From Minisyncoccota bacterium (GTDB lineage: Bacteria > Patescibacteriota > Minisyncoccia > Phycocordibacterales > CAJQIN01), in contig CAJQIN010000017.1 in NCBI GenBank assembly GCA_905478465.1, positions 1-55,025 on the forward strand: a DNA stretch of 55,025 bases. The letters run 5' to 3'. Made by a program: the position numbers and the translations under genes. Of the stretch, positions 46,997 through 55,025 are shown in pieces. The notes beneath the pieces were generated by a model, which saw only the letters and a program-made list of their open reading frames with translations, had not been told where the DNA came from and made no database searches. The stretch's first letter is position 1. Every line of letters starts with the position of its first letter.

Positions 46997-48322
46997 TTAG
47001 TTATTGGCCGATGAAATAGCCTCTCTTGTGACGGGGGTAGGCCGGCCGATGTTCTGCATGTCAAGCAGAAGATCTTTGGCCGTTTTGACCGAGAACATTT
47101 GGATTAGGTCCATAGCAGCATTGCCACCTTGCGCCTGAACACCATTGGTTCCAGTCGTATTCCCGAACTGAATGTCCGGAACCCACTTCTGCTTCTCGAT
47201 GGCCTCGGCGTAACGTTGGTTAATTTTGACCCAGGCTTCGAGTTTCTGTTCTAGGGCGCCGTCGGCTTCCATGACTGTGCGTTTGTATGCTCCGTCACCT
47301 TCGCCGCGGAGTTCCTGCTCCTCTTTGTACTCAGCAGCTGCCAACTTTTTCTGCTCGGCTTCCATTTTCTCCTGCTCAGCAACTAGCACATTCTGGGTAG
47401 CTTCTATAACTGCCACTTGTTGCTTTTGCTCAGCCTCGACGATGGCCTTTTCTTTGTCGACTTCTTTTTCGTACTTGGCTGTCATCACAGAAGCTTTACC
47501 CTTTTCTTCGGCCGTGATTGCTTCTTGCTTAGCTTGTTCGGCCTGCGCTTTAGCAGTGATGATCGCCATGGTCGCTTCGCGCTTTGTGGAAATTTGCTGG
47601 AGTGTTTTATCTTCGAAATTCCAGTCAACGATCTGATGTCCAGAGACGGTGAAGCCATAAACGGACAGGTCACCTTTTTGATGAACCATCATGCCATCTT
47701 TTCCGACAACTATCCGAGGAACGTTCTTGACGACAGTCTTGCCCGTCGTCTCGTCAGTCTGAACAACTTCTTCGATTTCGGTCTGGAATTTACCTTTGGT
47801 GAGCTGTTCTTTGGACCACTCGGTGTAGGTACTACGCTTTTCAGCATAGGCTTCTTCGGACGTCATGAGTCCTGCGGTAAGGTTCATGGCTTCTTCTGTC
47901 ACAGGCTTGACCAGTTTGAAGGCAACGCCACTATCACTGCGAAATGCCTTATGTAACTCGACCATTGTTTTTTCATCCTTGGGTAGATCGAAACGTGTGA
48001 CACCATAGATGGTGCCCGTGCCGCCGTCTTGGTAACGGACAGCAATGCCTGTTTGCTGGATTGATGCGTCATCGTTGTTGCTCTGGTCTTTGTCGTAGTC
48101 GAAGGTTAGAACATCTTGGTAAACGGTCTCTTTGCCGAACCATGTCCAGTAGAAACCAGGTTCAAATTTGACAACAATTGTGCCGGTCGGATACTGGATG
48201 ACTGTGCGATGACCGGCATCATTGACGCCGGAAATCATGAACATCATAATGATGAGAATGACTGTGAAAACACCGGTAAAGATTACCTTGATGGGAATAT
48301 CGATCGTTTCCGATTTAAACAT
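46997..48322 (-). CDS. SPFH/Band 7 domain membrane protein
   Basis: N-terminal TM; PGFYWTWFGKETVYQDVLTFDYD; long Ala/Glu/Lys helical segment KAQAEQAKQEAITAEEKGKASV; ATG 48322 with AAGGAA SD. Confidence 0.8.
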   Translation of the reverse strand: MFKSETIDIPIKVIFTGVFTVILIIMMFMISGVNDAGHRTVIQYPTGTIVVKFEPGFYWTWFGKETVYQDVLTFDYDKDQSNNDDASIQQTGIAVRYQDGGTGTIYGVTRFDLPKDEKTMVELHKAFRSDSGVAFKLVKPVTEEAMNLTAGLMTSEEAYAEKRSTYTEWSKEQLTKGKFQTEIEEVVQTDETTGKTVVKNVPRIVVGKDGMMVHQKGDLSVYGFTVSGHQIVDWNFEDKTLQQISTKREATMAIITAKAQAEQAKQEAITAEEKGKASVMTAKYEKEVDKEKAIVEAEQKQQVAVIEATQNVLVAEQEKMEAEQKKLAAAEYKEEQELRGEGDGAYKRTVMEADGALEQKLEAWVKINQRYAEAIEKQKWVPDIQFGNTTGTNGVQAQGGNAAMDLIQMFSVKTAKDLLLDMQNIGRPTPVTREAISSANN

Positions 48323-48405
48323 GTGCTCTGTTCCTTTCGAGAAAAGCTGTACAATATTAGAGCTTCGCAACGTGCGAAGCTCTTGATTTTATTACCCTTC
48401 AGACT

Positions 48406-48582
48406 TTAGCTGATCCTCTGTTTGATTTTTTTGGCTTCTTTTTCAATTGACATTGCCTTCGAATCAAGTTGGGCCTGCGTAAGACTTTCCTGAGCATTGC
48501 TAATACGTCGCCACTTGATAAACTCTTTGACGGCATAGCATGCTGTCGCAATAATAAGAATAACGAACACTATCTTGAACAT
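48406..48582 (-). CDS. short single-TM hypothetical protein
   Basis: MFKIVFVILIIATACYAVKEFIKWRR...; AAGGAG SD upstream of ATG 48582. Confidence 0.65.
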   Translation of the reverse strand: MFKIVFVILIIATACYAVKEFIKWRRISNAQESLTQAQLDSKAMSIEKEAKKIKQRIS

Positions 48583-48836
48583 GAGAGTACTCCTTCTGTT
48601 GTGTGTTATGTAAATGAACATACTATTTAGACTGGAAACATTCCAGACTAAATTAAAACCTATAAAAATCTAACATAGTAAAGTTTTTTGTCAAGTACGT
48701 GTAAATAGATTAGGTTGTCTTTTGGGGAACTCTGGTCTTATATAAACATTAGTTTTTAGATATCTAAAAAACAAGTACAAATAAACCTAATCAAAAAAAT
48801 ATTGTAAATATTTTGCAAAATAAGGCTTAAAATTTG

Positions 48837-48908
48837 TGACCCTACGGGGAATCGAACCCCGGTTTCAGCCTTGAGAAGGCTACGTCCTAGCCGCTAGACG
48901 ATAGGGCC
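48837..48908 (-). tRNA. tRNA-Glu(CTC)
   Basis: GGCCCTATCGTCTAGCGGCTAGGACGTAGCCTTCTCAAGGCTGAAACCGGGGTTCGATTCCCCGTAGGGTCA; loop TTCTCAA. Confidence 0.93.
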
Positions 48909-49007
48909 AAAAAAATAAAACTCAAGGTGCTTACTTTATAAAAATAATACACAAAACCTTAAGAATGAAGAAATAGTAGCATTTTTGTATGAAAAGGCAA
49001 AAATAAA

Positions 49008-49036
49008 AGAGTCATACGTTTTTTGCGTATGACTCT
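49008..49036 (-). terminator. perfect 11-bp inverted repeat terminator
   Basis: AGAGTCATACG...CGTATGACTCT; minus strand followed by TTTTATTTTT. Confidence 0.75.
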
Positions 49037-49041
49037 GTTAA

Positions 49042-49233
49042 TTAAGAATTTGTTCCCATTATAGAAAGGCCAAGTTTGATATTTCTTCTTCCTTGTTTTG
49101 TTTGAGTAGGAACAGGAATATCTTTGATTTCTTGGTAGGCCACTTTGTATTCAGGCGTCTTCCATTTTTTTTCAAAAAATACAGATAACCTGATAATGGG
49201 TTTCCATATGTCCCAGCAAGATTGAATTTCCAT
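49042..49233 (-). CDS. hypothetical protein (63 aa)
   Basis: Short ORF followed by a strong terminator on the same strand. Confidence 0.4.
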   Translation of the reverse strand: MEIQSCWDIWKPIIRLSVFFEKKWKTPEYKVAYQEIKDIPVPTQTKQGRRNIKLGLSIMGTNS

Positions 49234-49307
49234 TAGAAACCTCTCTTTTCTCTTAGTTATTATTTTGTTTACTTTACTCTGTACAAACAGTATCTTGATT
49301 TTATTGA

Positions 49308-49763
49308 TCAGGCAAGAGCTTCTTCTACGAGCTCTTTTACAAGTGTTCCATCTGCATTACCAGCGGTTTCTTTCATCACAGCACCAATTAGCATTCCCAT
49401 TTTTGTTTTGTCAGTTACACCCATCTCTTCTTTCTTTTGAAGAACTATTTTTTGTATATCTTCTCGGCTCATAAGCTCAGGAAGAAACACGTCTAAAATA
49501 GCAAGTTCTTCTTTCTCTGATTCAGCAAGTTCTGGTCGACCACCTTTGATAAATTGTTCAATAGAATCTTTTCTTTTATTAGCTTCTCGTTTAATGACTG
49601 CTAAGGCAGCTGCATCAGAGATTTCACTTTGTGGAGTTCCTCCTTTCGAAACAAGGTCATTAACAAAAGCGGTAGACAGACCTCGAAGTACGGAAAGACG
49701 AACGGTTTCTTTGGCACGCATAGCATCTTTAATACTTTCTTTAATTTGTGATTGTAGGGACAT
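49308..49763 (-). CDS. GatB/YqeY domain protein
   Basis: IKDAMRAKETVRLSVLRGLSTAF; MGMLIGAVMKETAGNADGTLVKELV. Confidence 0.9.
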   Translation of the reverse strand: MSLQSQIKESIKDAMRAKETVRLSVLRGLSTAFVNDLVSKGGTPQSEISDAAALAVIKREANKRKDSIEQFIKGGRPELAESEKEELAILDVFLPELMSREDIQKIVLQKKEEMGVTDKTKMGMLIGAVMKETAGNADGTLVKELVEEALA

Positions 49764-49828
49764 AAAAAATTACATTAAGGATAATTATCTGATGTCATTC
49801 ATCATATCATAGACATCTGATATACTAA

Positions 49829-50872
49829 GTGTATATGGATATATTTATTGTTGTATTATTAGCTACGGTGCTTTTGTTACTAGGAATCATCCTGTTACAG
49901 TCAAATAAGAAAGATGGATCTTCTTCTGAGAGCTCATCTATGTTGCTACAGCAATTAAATGAACTATCCAAAACAGTTGACCAGAAGATGGGTGATGCTA
50001 ATAAACAAGTGAACGAAACACTTCGTTTTCAATTTAAGGACTCTCAAGATCTCATAAAAGAAATTACTAAGGAAATAACAGAGGTAAAAGAAGTTGGTCG
50101 TCAGACAGCATCTATTGCTGAACAATTGAAGTCTTTAGAGGATATTTTAAAAAATCCAAAACAGCGTGGAGTATTAGGTGAGTACTATCTGGAAACTCTT
50201 TTAAAGAATACTCTTCCCCCAGAAAGTTATGAAATGCAGTATGGATTTGCTAACGGAGAAATGGTTGATGCTGTAGTTTTTGTGAAAGATAAAATAATTC
50301 CAGTGGATTCAAAATTCTCTTTAGAAAACTACAATCGTTTTGTGGAAGAAAAAGATGGAAAAGAAAAAGATCGTCTAGAGAAGCTTTTCGTATCTGATTT
50401 GAAAATGCGTGTACAGGAAACTTCAAAATATATTCGTCCAGAAGAGGGGACGCTAGACTTTGCCTTTATGTTTATTCCACATGAGGCAATTTACTATGAC
50501 CTTCTTACTAATAAAATTGGAGAAACGGGATCTGAGGAGTCTATAATACAGAGAGCTGCTCATAAGCATAAAGTTATTATTGTTTCTCCGACATCTTTTT
50601 TGGCATACCTTCAAACAGTTCTTCAGGGATTGAAAGCTATGCAGATTGAAGAGAAAGCACAAGATATTATTAAACGTGTTGCAGAGTTAAATAGACATAT
50701 TTCAGCTTATGAGAAATACCACCAATCTTTAGGCAAATCTTTGAATACCACTGTAAATCACTACAATAAGACAGGGTCTGAATTAAAGAAAATAGATAAG
50801 GATGTTCTTCGAATAACGGGTGATGCTATAGGGGTTGAAATAGAAGAGATTGAAAACCCTGAAATAGAATAG
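49829..50872 (+). CDS. rmuC: DNA recombination protein RmuC
   Basis: LKNPKQRGVLGEYYLETLLKNTLP; VIPVDSKFSLENYNRF; ILVSPTSFLAYLQTV-like motif. Confidence 0.92.
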   Translation: MYMDIFIVVLLATVLLLLGIILLQSNKKDGSSSESSSMLLQQLNELSKTVDQKMGDANKQVNETLRFQFKDSQDLIKEITKEITEVKEVGRQTASIAEQLKSLEDILKNPKQRGVLGEYYLETLLKNTLPPESYEMQYGFANGEMVDAVVFVKDKIIPVDSKFSLENYNRFVEEKDGKEKDRLEKLFVSDLKMRVQETSKYIRPEEGTLDFAFMFIPHEAIYYDLLTNKIGETGSEESIIQRAAHKHKVIIVSPTSFLAYLQTVLQGLKAMQIEEKAQDIIKRVAELNRHISAYEKYHQSLGKSLNTTVNHYNKTGSELKKIDKDVLRITGDAIGVEIEEIENPEIE

Positions 50873-51004
50873 GAAGTTTTTAGACCTAATCCAGGACTAT
50901 TTTATGTAAATTTCTGTGTTTGACACTGGAAAAAGGTACTTTATCTAGGGACTGTTAATTGGGCTTGCAAATCTCTGTAATTCAGTTATTATATTGCGAT
51001 ATAT

Positions 51005-51454
51005 ATGGCAACAACAAAAACAACACCAAAAAAAACTGAAGTAGCTGAAAAGAAAGTTACAGCTACCAAAAAACCAGCAACTACTCCAAAGAAAGTGGTA
51101 AAAAAAGCTGTGAAGAAAACAGAGGTAGATATGTCAAAAGATTATGCTATTTTTGAAACAGGAGGAAGGCAGTATGGTGTACAGGTTGGAGATACTATTA
51201 AAATAGAGAAACTTATCGGTTCATACGAAGAAGGTTCCTCAGTTACATTTGATAAAGTACTTTTTGTTGATAACGGAGCAGATACAACTATTGGTGACCC
51301 GTATATCAAGGGTGCAAGTATTGTATGTGATATAAAATCTATTGCTCGTGCCCGAAAGGTGAGTGTTGTAAAATATAAAGCAAAAAGTAGATACTTCAAA
51401 AGAAACGGACATCGACAACCATTTTTTGAACTTACCATTACTGCTATAAAATAA
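51005..51454 (+). CDS. rplU: 50S ribosomal protein L21 with Lys/Ala/Thr-rich N-terminal extension
   Basis: DYAIFETGGRQYGVQVGDTIKIEKL...YKAKSRYFKRNGHRQPFFELTITAI. Confidence 0.93.
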   Translation: MATTKTTPKKTEVAEKKVTATKKPATTPKKVVKKAVKKTEVDMSKDYAIFETGGRQYGVQVGDTIKIEKLIGSYEEGSSVTFDKVLFVDNGADTTIGDPYIKGASIVCDIKSIARARKVSVVKYKAKSRYFKRNGHRQPFFELTITAIK

Positions 51455-51479
51455 AAAAACACCCAAAGGGTGTTTTTTT
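51454..51479. terminator. bidirectional terminator
   Basis: AAAAAACACCC-aaa-GGGTGTTTTTT. Confidence 0.8.
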
Positions 51480-52074
51480 ATTTTCTATTATTTAGTGCGT
51501 TCTCTAGTGTCTCTTTGTCAGAATATTCAATTTCTGTTCCTGTGGATAGTCCTCGTCCAAGAATAGTAAGCTTGATGTTAAAAGAATCTAATTCCTTCTT
51601 TAGAAAATCAGCAGTGTTATCTCCTTCGGGTGTTGCGTTCATGGCAATGATGATTTCTTTGGGTACTTGTTTTTCTATACGTCTTTTGAGTTCGCTAAGA
51701 CGAATTCTTTTTTGGGGATCTTTTTCAACAACTGGAAGATTCCCTCCTAGAATAAAATAAAGACCGTGATACAGGTGACTTTTTTCCATGGCTTCCAAGT
51801 CTGTATCTTTCTCTAAGACCATGAGCAAGTCGTTATTTCGTGTGGCATCTTTTACAATAGGGTGAAGTGTTTCTGTTGTATCATGCGAATAAAAATAAGC
51901 ATAGCTTTCTGTGCATAAACGAACGTGGCTTTTTAAGTTTTTTATCTCTTCTGCAAGAGAGTTAAGATAATAATCCTCTTTAGACAAAAGGGCATAAACG
52001 ACTCGTTTTGCTTGACGAGGCCCTATGCCTGGAAATTGAGAAATAAGCTGTGTGAGACTTTCTATAGATTGCAT
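51478..52074 (-). CDS. recR: recombination protein RecR
   Basis: LISQFPGIGPRQAKRVVYALL; TOPRIM segment LMVLEKDTDLEAMEKSHLYHGLYFILGG. Confidence 0.93.
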   Translation of the reverse strand: MQSIESLTQLISQFPGIGPRQAKRVVYALLSKEDYYLNSLAEEIKNLKSHVRLCTESYAYFYSHDTTETLHPIVKDATRNNDLLMVLEKDTDLEAMEKSHLYHGLYFILGGNLPVVEKDPQKRIRLSELKRRIEKQVPKEIIIAMNATPEGDNTADFLKKELDSFNIKLTILGRGLSTGTEIEYSDKETLENALNNRK

Positions 52075-52083
52075 TTTTGTATA

Positions 52084-53463
52084 TTAAAAATTATCAAAAT
52101 CTTTACTTCCTCCATCAGCATGACCACCATCAATATCATTAAAGGAAGACTTGTCAGTATCAAAGTAAAGCTCCACTCGTCCGGTCGGACCATTTCTGTG
52201 TTTTTCGATCATAATTTCAGTTAAGTTTTGTCGTCCACCACTATCTTCGTCTTTTTCTCTGTGAATAAACATAACAACATCCGCATCTTGTTCGATAGAA
52301 CCAGAGTCTCGAAGGTCAGAAAGTCTAGGTTTTCCTCCTCGACTTTCTACAGCACGAGAAAGCTGTGATAATGCTAGGACTGGAACATTAAGCTCACGAG
52401 CAAGTGATTTTAGGGATCTAGAAATTTCAGTTACTTGTTGCACCATGTTGTCACTATTTTTGCTGTTAGTGGGGCTCATGAGCTGTAGGTAGTCCACAAC
52501 AATAAGCCCTAGACCTTTTTCACTCTTGAGTCTTCGTGCTACTGATCGCATTTTAAGGATATTATTTCCCGGTTGATCATCTATATAAATAGGAGCCTTA
52601 GATAATGCCTCAAGTGAATCACGAATACGTGCAAAATCTTCTTCAGCTGTTAGTTTTCCTGTGCGTAATTTCCAAGCATCTACTTTTGACTCTGCTGCAA
52701 GCATACGATCAACGAGTTGTTGGGAACTCATTTCAAGAGAAAATATTCCTACAGGAATGTTGTGCTTCATGGCAGCCTGGCGCGCGATGTCTAGCGCAAG
52801 TGCTGTTTTTCCTGTTGATGGTCTAGCCGCGAGAATAATGAGATCTGAATTTTGAAGACCTGAAAGTTTATTATCCAGACCTGTAAATCCTGTTGGTACT
52901 CCACGCAGGCCGTCTTCTTCGTTGTGTAATTTGTCAATTCTTTCCCAAGCATCACCAAGAATAGAACGAACGTCAACAAATTTATGTAATGTTGAAAAGT
53001 TTGTGACTTCAAAAATAGATTTCTCAGCACTGTCTAGAATGTAGTCTAGATCTTGAGACTCATCGTATCCTAAGAGTGAAATTGATTCAGATGCTTCGAT
53101 AAGTTTACGCATCATATATTTTTTTTGAATAATGTGTGCGTAATGTTCTGCGTTTGAAGAAGAGGGTACAGAGTTTACTAATTCTGTTAGATAACTACTT
53201 CCTCCGATACTTTCAAGACGTTTCTTTTCTTTCAGTTTTGAAGAGAGGGTAAGAAGGTCAATGGGCTCGCTTTTTCCAAAAAGCTCAAGCATCGCATCAT
53301 AGATAATCTTATGTTTTGCTGAGTAAAATCCTTGAGAGGGGACAATGTCCATAACTTCGTAGAGGACCTCAGGACGGAGCATTATGGACCCTAAAAAGGC
53401 CATTTCAGCATCAATACTTTGTGGTGGTATACGAAGTTCTTTCTTGTGGGATGTGTCTGTCAT
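52084..53463 (-). CDS. dnaB: replicative DNA helicase DnaB
   Basis: PPQSIDAEMAFLGSIM; ILAARPSTGKTALALDIARQ; VVDYLQLM; LSQLSRAVESRGGKPRLSDLRDSGSIEQDADVVMFIHR. Confidence 0.97.
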   Translation of the reverse strand: MTDTSHKKELRIPPQSIDAEMAFLGSIMLRPEVLYEVMDIVPSQGFYSAKHKIIYDAMLELFGKSEPIDLLTLSSKLKEKKRLESIGGSSYLTELVNSVPSSSNAEHYAHIIQKKYMMRKLIEASESISLLGYDESQDLDYILDSAEKSIFEVTNFSTLHKFVDVRSILGDAWERIDKLHNEEDGLRGVPTGFTGLDNKLSGLQNSDLIILAARPSTGKTALALDIARQAAMKHNIPVGIFSLEMSSQQLVDRMLAAESKVDAWKLRTGKLTAEEDFARIRDSLEALSKAPIYIDDQPGNNILKMRSVARRLKSEKGLGLIVVDYLQLMSPTNSKNSDNMVQQVTEISRSLKSLARELNVPVLALSQLSRAVESRGGKPRLSDLRDSGSIEQDADVVMFIHREKDEDSGGRQNLTEIMIEKHRNGPTGRVELYFDTDKSSFNDIDGGHADGGSKDFDNF

Positions 53464-53590
53464 ATATGATTAGTATTATACAGAAAAACCTGCATATCAC
53501 CTTGAGTATTACTTGTGTGTAAGGTGTGTATAAAAAAATGGCCTAGAATGGTTCTATATGTTAATTTCTATTTAGAAAGAGGTGATTATC

Positions 53591-53851
53591 ATGTTATTAA
53601 GATTAAAATCGTGGCTCGAGAGTCTTCTGAAAGCTACGTGTGAGTTCGTAACATTAGTCATTTTATTTGTATTATTTTTATGTACCTGCGGTTTTAGTGA
53701 TTGGTATTCTGATGAGGCTGATTATCCTTCGTACTATCGTGGAAAAAAGAAATGGTATTCGATGTTTGTTCAAACTTGGAATTTTATATTATTTGCTTTT
53801 TATTTTGTTTTTTCAAAAAACACAAAAGGAAAAAGGGATATAAATTTTTAG
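53591..53851 (+). CDS. small hypothetical membrane protein
   Basis: ATG 53591 after GAGGTGATT SD; hydrophobic LVILFVLFLCTCGF; followed by a terminator. Confidence 0.55.
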   Translation: MLLRLKSWLESLLKATCEFVTLVILFVLFLCTCGFSDWYSDEADYPSYYRGKKKWYSMFVQTWNFILFAFYFVFSKNTKGKRDINF

Positions 53852-53881
53852 TTTATTAGATGTAAACGTGAATACTTTTTC

Positions 53882-53914
53882 AAAAACACCCGTATTTTAT
53901 TTATCGGGTGTTTT
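53882..53914. terminator. stem-loop terminator
   Basis: AAAACACCCG...CGGGTGTTTTTT. Confidence 0.75.
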
Positions 53915-53920
53915 TTATAG

Positions 53921-55025
53921 CTATTTTTCTACAACCTCTTGTCCTGTAGGGGTATCTTTTATTTCTAAACCTTGAGCTTCAATTTTCTCACGAAGTTCAT
54001 CTGATAATTTCCAGTTTTTTTCTTGGCGGGCCTTTAGTCGTTTACCAAGAAGTGTTTGTACTTCTGGAGATATTTGGACATCATTAGTTTCTAAATTACA
54101 TAGATCTAGCCCAAGAACTTTGTCTATGTCAAAAATTGTTGCTTTTTTATCCGCACCAGTAATATCTGTGTCTTTTAGTATCTCCCATAATAGCGCTATT
54201 GTACGAGATGTATCAAGGTCATCAGCAATAAGCTTTTTGGCTTGTGCTACATAGCGATCGTTAATTTTCCCTTTGGGTGGATATTTTTTGAGGATATTTG
54301 ATAGTCTGAATAATGCGGTTTCAGATGCTTTAAGTGCTTGCCAGCTAAATGCGAGAGGGGAGCGGTAATGTGCCGTGAGTACGAAATATCGATAAGCAAG
54401 AGGGTGAATATGTTTATCCAGGATACTTTGTATTCGAAGGAAGTTGTCTTTTGATTTTGACATTTTTTCTCCTTCGGTAATAAGAAATTCTCCATGAAGC
54501 CAGAATTGTGCAAATTGTTTTCCTGTAACTCCTTCCGATTGTGCTATTTCATTATTATGATGGATGGCGATATGATCCACACCTCCGGTGTGTATGTCTA
54601 TCTGTTCACCCAAAATTTTCATTACCATTGCAGAACACTCTATATGCCAACCTGGAAAACCAATACCCCAGGGAGAATCCCATTCTTGTTGTCGTTTTTC
54701 AATTCCTGAAAATTTCCATAGAGCAAAATCTGTGGGATTTTTTTTCTCAGGATTAGATTTTACACGAGCGCCTTCTTTGAGCCCTTTCAGGTTGGTACCC
54801 CCGAGTTCTCCGTATGTAGGAAATTTTTTAGTATTAAAATATATACCATCAGATGTTTTGTAAGTGTAGCCTTTTTGTTCAAGTTTTTGGATTAGAGATA
54901 TTTGTTCTTTGATAAAATTGGTGGCTCGTGGGAAGATAACGGATTTTTTTTCAATATGTAATGTGTCTAAATCATTAAAGAACTGTTGAGTATAAAAAGT
55001 ACTAATTTCTTCTGCTGTTTTACCT
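53921..55025 (-). CDS. cysS: cysteinyl-tRNA synthetase (5' partial, open at window edge)
   Basis: Frame stays open upstream of the track start to the window end: FPTYGELGGTNLKGLKEGARV...GFPGWHIECSAMVMKILGEQIDIHTGGVDHIAIHHNNEIAQSEG...KMSKSKDNF. Confidence 0.93.
   Translation of the reverse strand, partial: GKTAEEISTFYTQQFFNDLDTLHIEKKSVIFPRATNFIKEQISLIQKLEQKGYTYKTSDGIYFNTKKFPTYGELGGTNLKGLKEGARVKSNPEKKNPTDFALWKFSGIEKRQQEWDSPWGIGFPGWHIECSAMVMKILGEQIDIHTGGVDHIAIHHNNEIAQSEGVTGKQFAQFWLHGEFLITEGEKMSKSKDNFLRIQSILDKHIHPLAYRYFVLTAHYRSPLAFSWQALKASETALFRLSNILKKYPPKGKINDRYVAQAKKLIADDLDTSRTIALLWEILKDTDITGADKKATIFDIDKVLGLDLCNLETNDVQISPEVQTLLGKRLKARQEKNWKLSDELREKIEAQGLEIKDTPTGQEVVEK

Noticed and set aside
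47226-47956. Plus-strand ORFs of 136 and 179 aa
   Set aside because: Antisense to the SPFH gene; Ser/Cys/Phe-rich translation is the shadow of an Ala/Glu/Lys-rich helix in a GC-richer block.
1-55025. CRISPR array
   Set aside because: No regularly spaced short direct repeats seen anywhere in the window; the only clear direct repeats are the two 109-bp att-like copies.

Overview
AT-rich 55 kb window with a compact gene layout typical of Patescibacteria/CPR (Parcubacteria-like). That lineage call is inference from gene content; no search was run. Most of the window is housekeeping: gpmI, truB, class I fba, an ABC exporter operon, radC, a VanY-like peptidase, a PIF1-like helicase, fmt/def/priA, murA, two mreB paralogues, frr, rseP, a minor-pilin cluster, proS, mreCD/mrdA, greA, lysS, an mraZ-rsmH-ftsL-ftsI-murF division cluster, tsaC, rmuC, rplU, recR, dnaB and partial cysS. 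The notable region is about 12.88-21.95 kb. I read it as two tandem site-specific integrative elements next to a tRNA-Asn(GUU) gene. Element A (~1.5 kb) carries a small membrane protein, DUF305 and DUF411 but no recombinase. Element B (~7.1 kb) carries a PIN-like protein, a phage II/X-like Rep, a Bro-N protein, a small HTH protein and a large serine recombinase. Each element starts with a near-identical 109-bp repeat (12880-12988 and 14423-14531). The repeat begins with an antisense tRNA 3' end and continues as an open 30-codon tail plus stop. That tail is in the same codon phase as the recombinase C-terminus where it runs antisense through the tRNA-Asn at 21.53 kb. Excision and circularisation would therefore swap the recombinase C-terminus from GSNLRQIDYIDPKIT to a FRTVNWKKIQKELQFSGILEMFP..LVLQN tail. 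The target tRNA-Asn is interrupted in its anticodon (GU|U) by a ~350-nt group I intron with recognisable P/Q/R/S core elements. Other points of interest: a one-nucleotide frameshift that splits murF at an ATGA overlap, a GC-rich SPFH island, a MraZ-box-like leader, and mosaic codon usage in a LamG protein.
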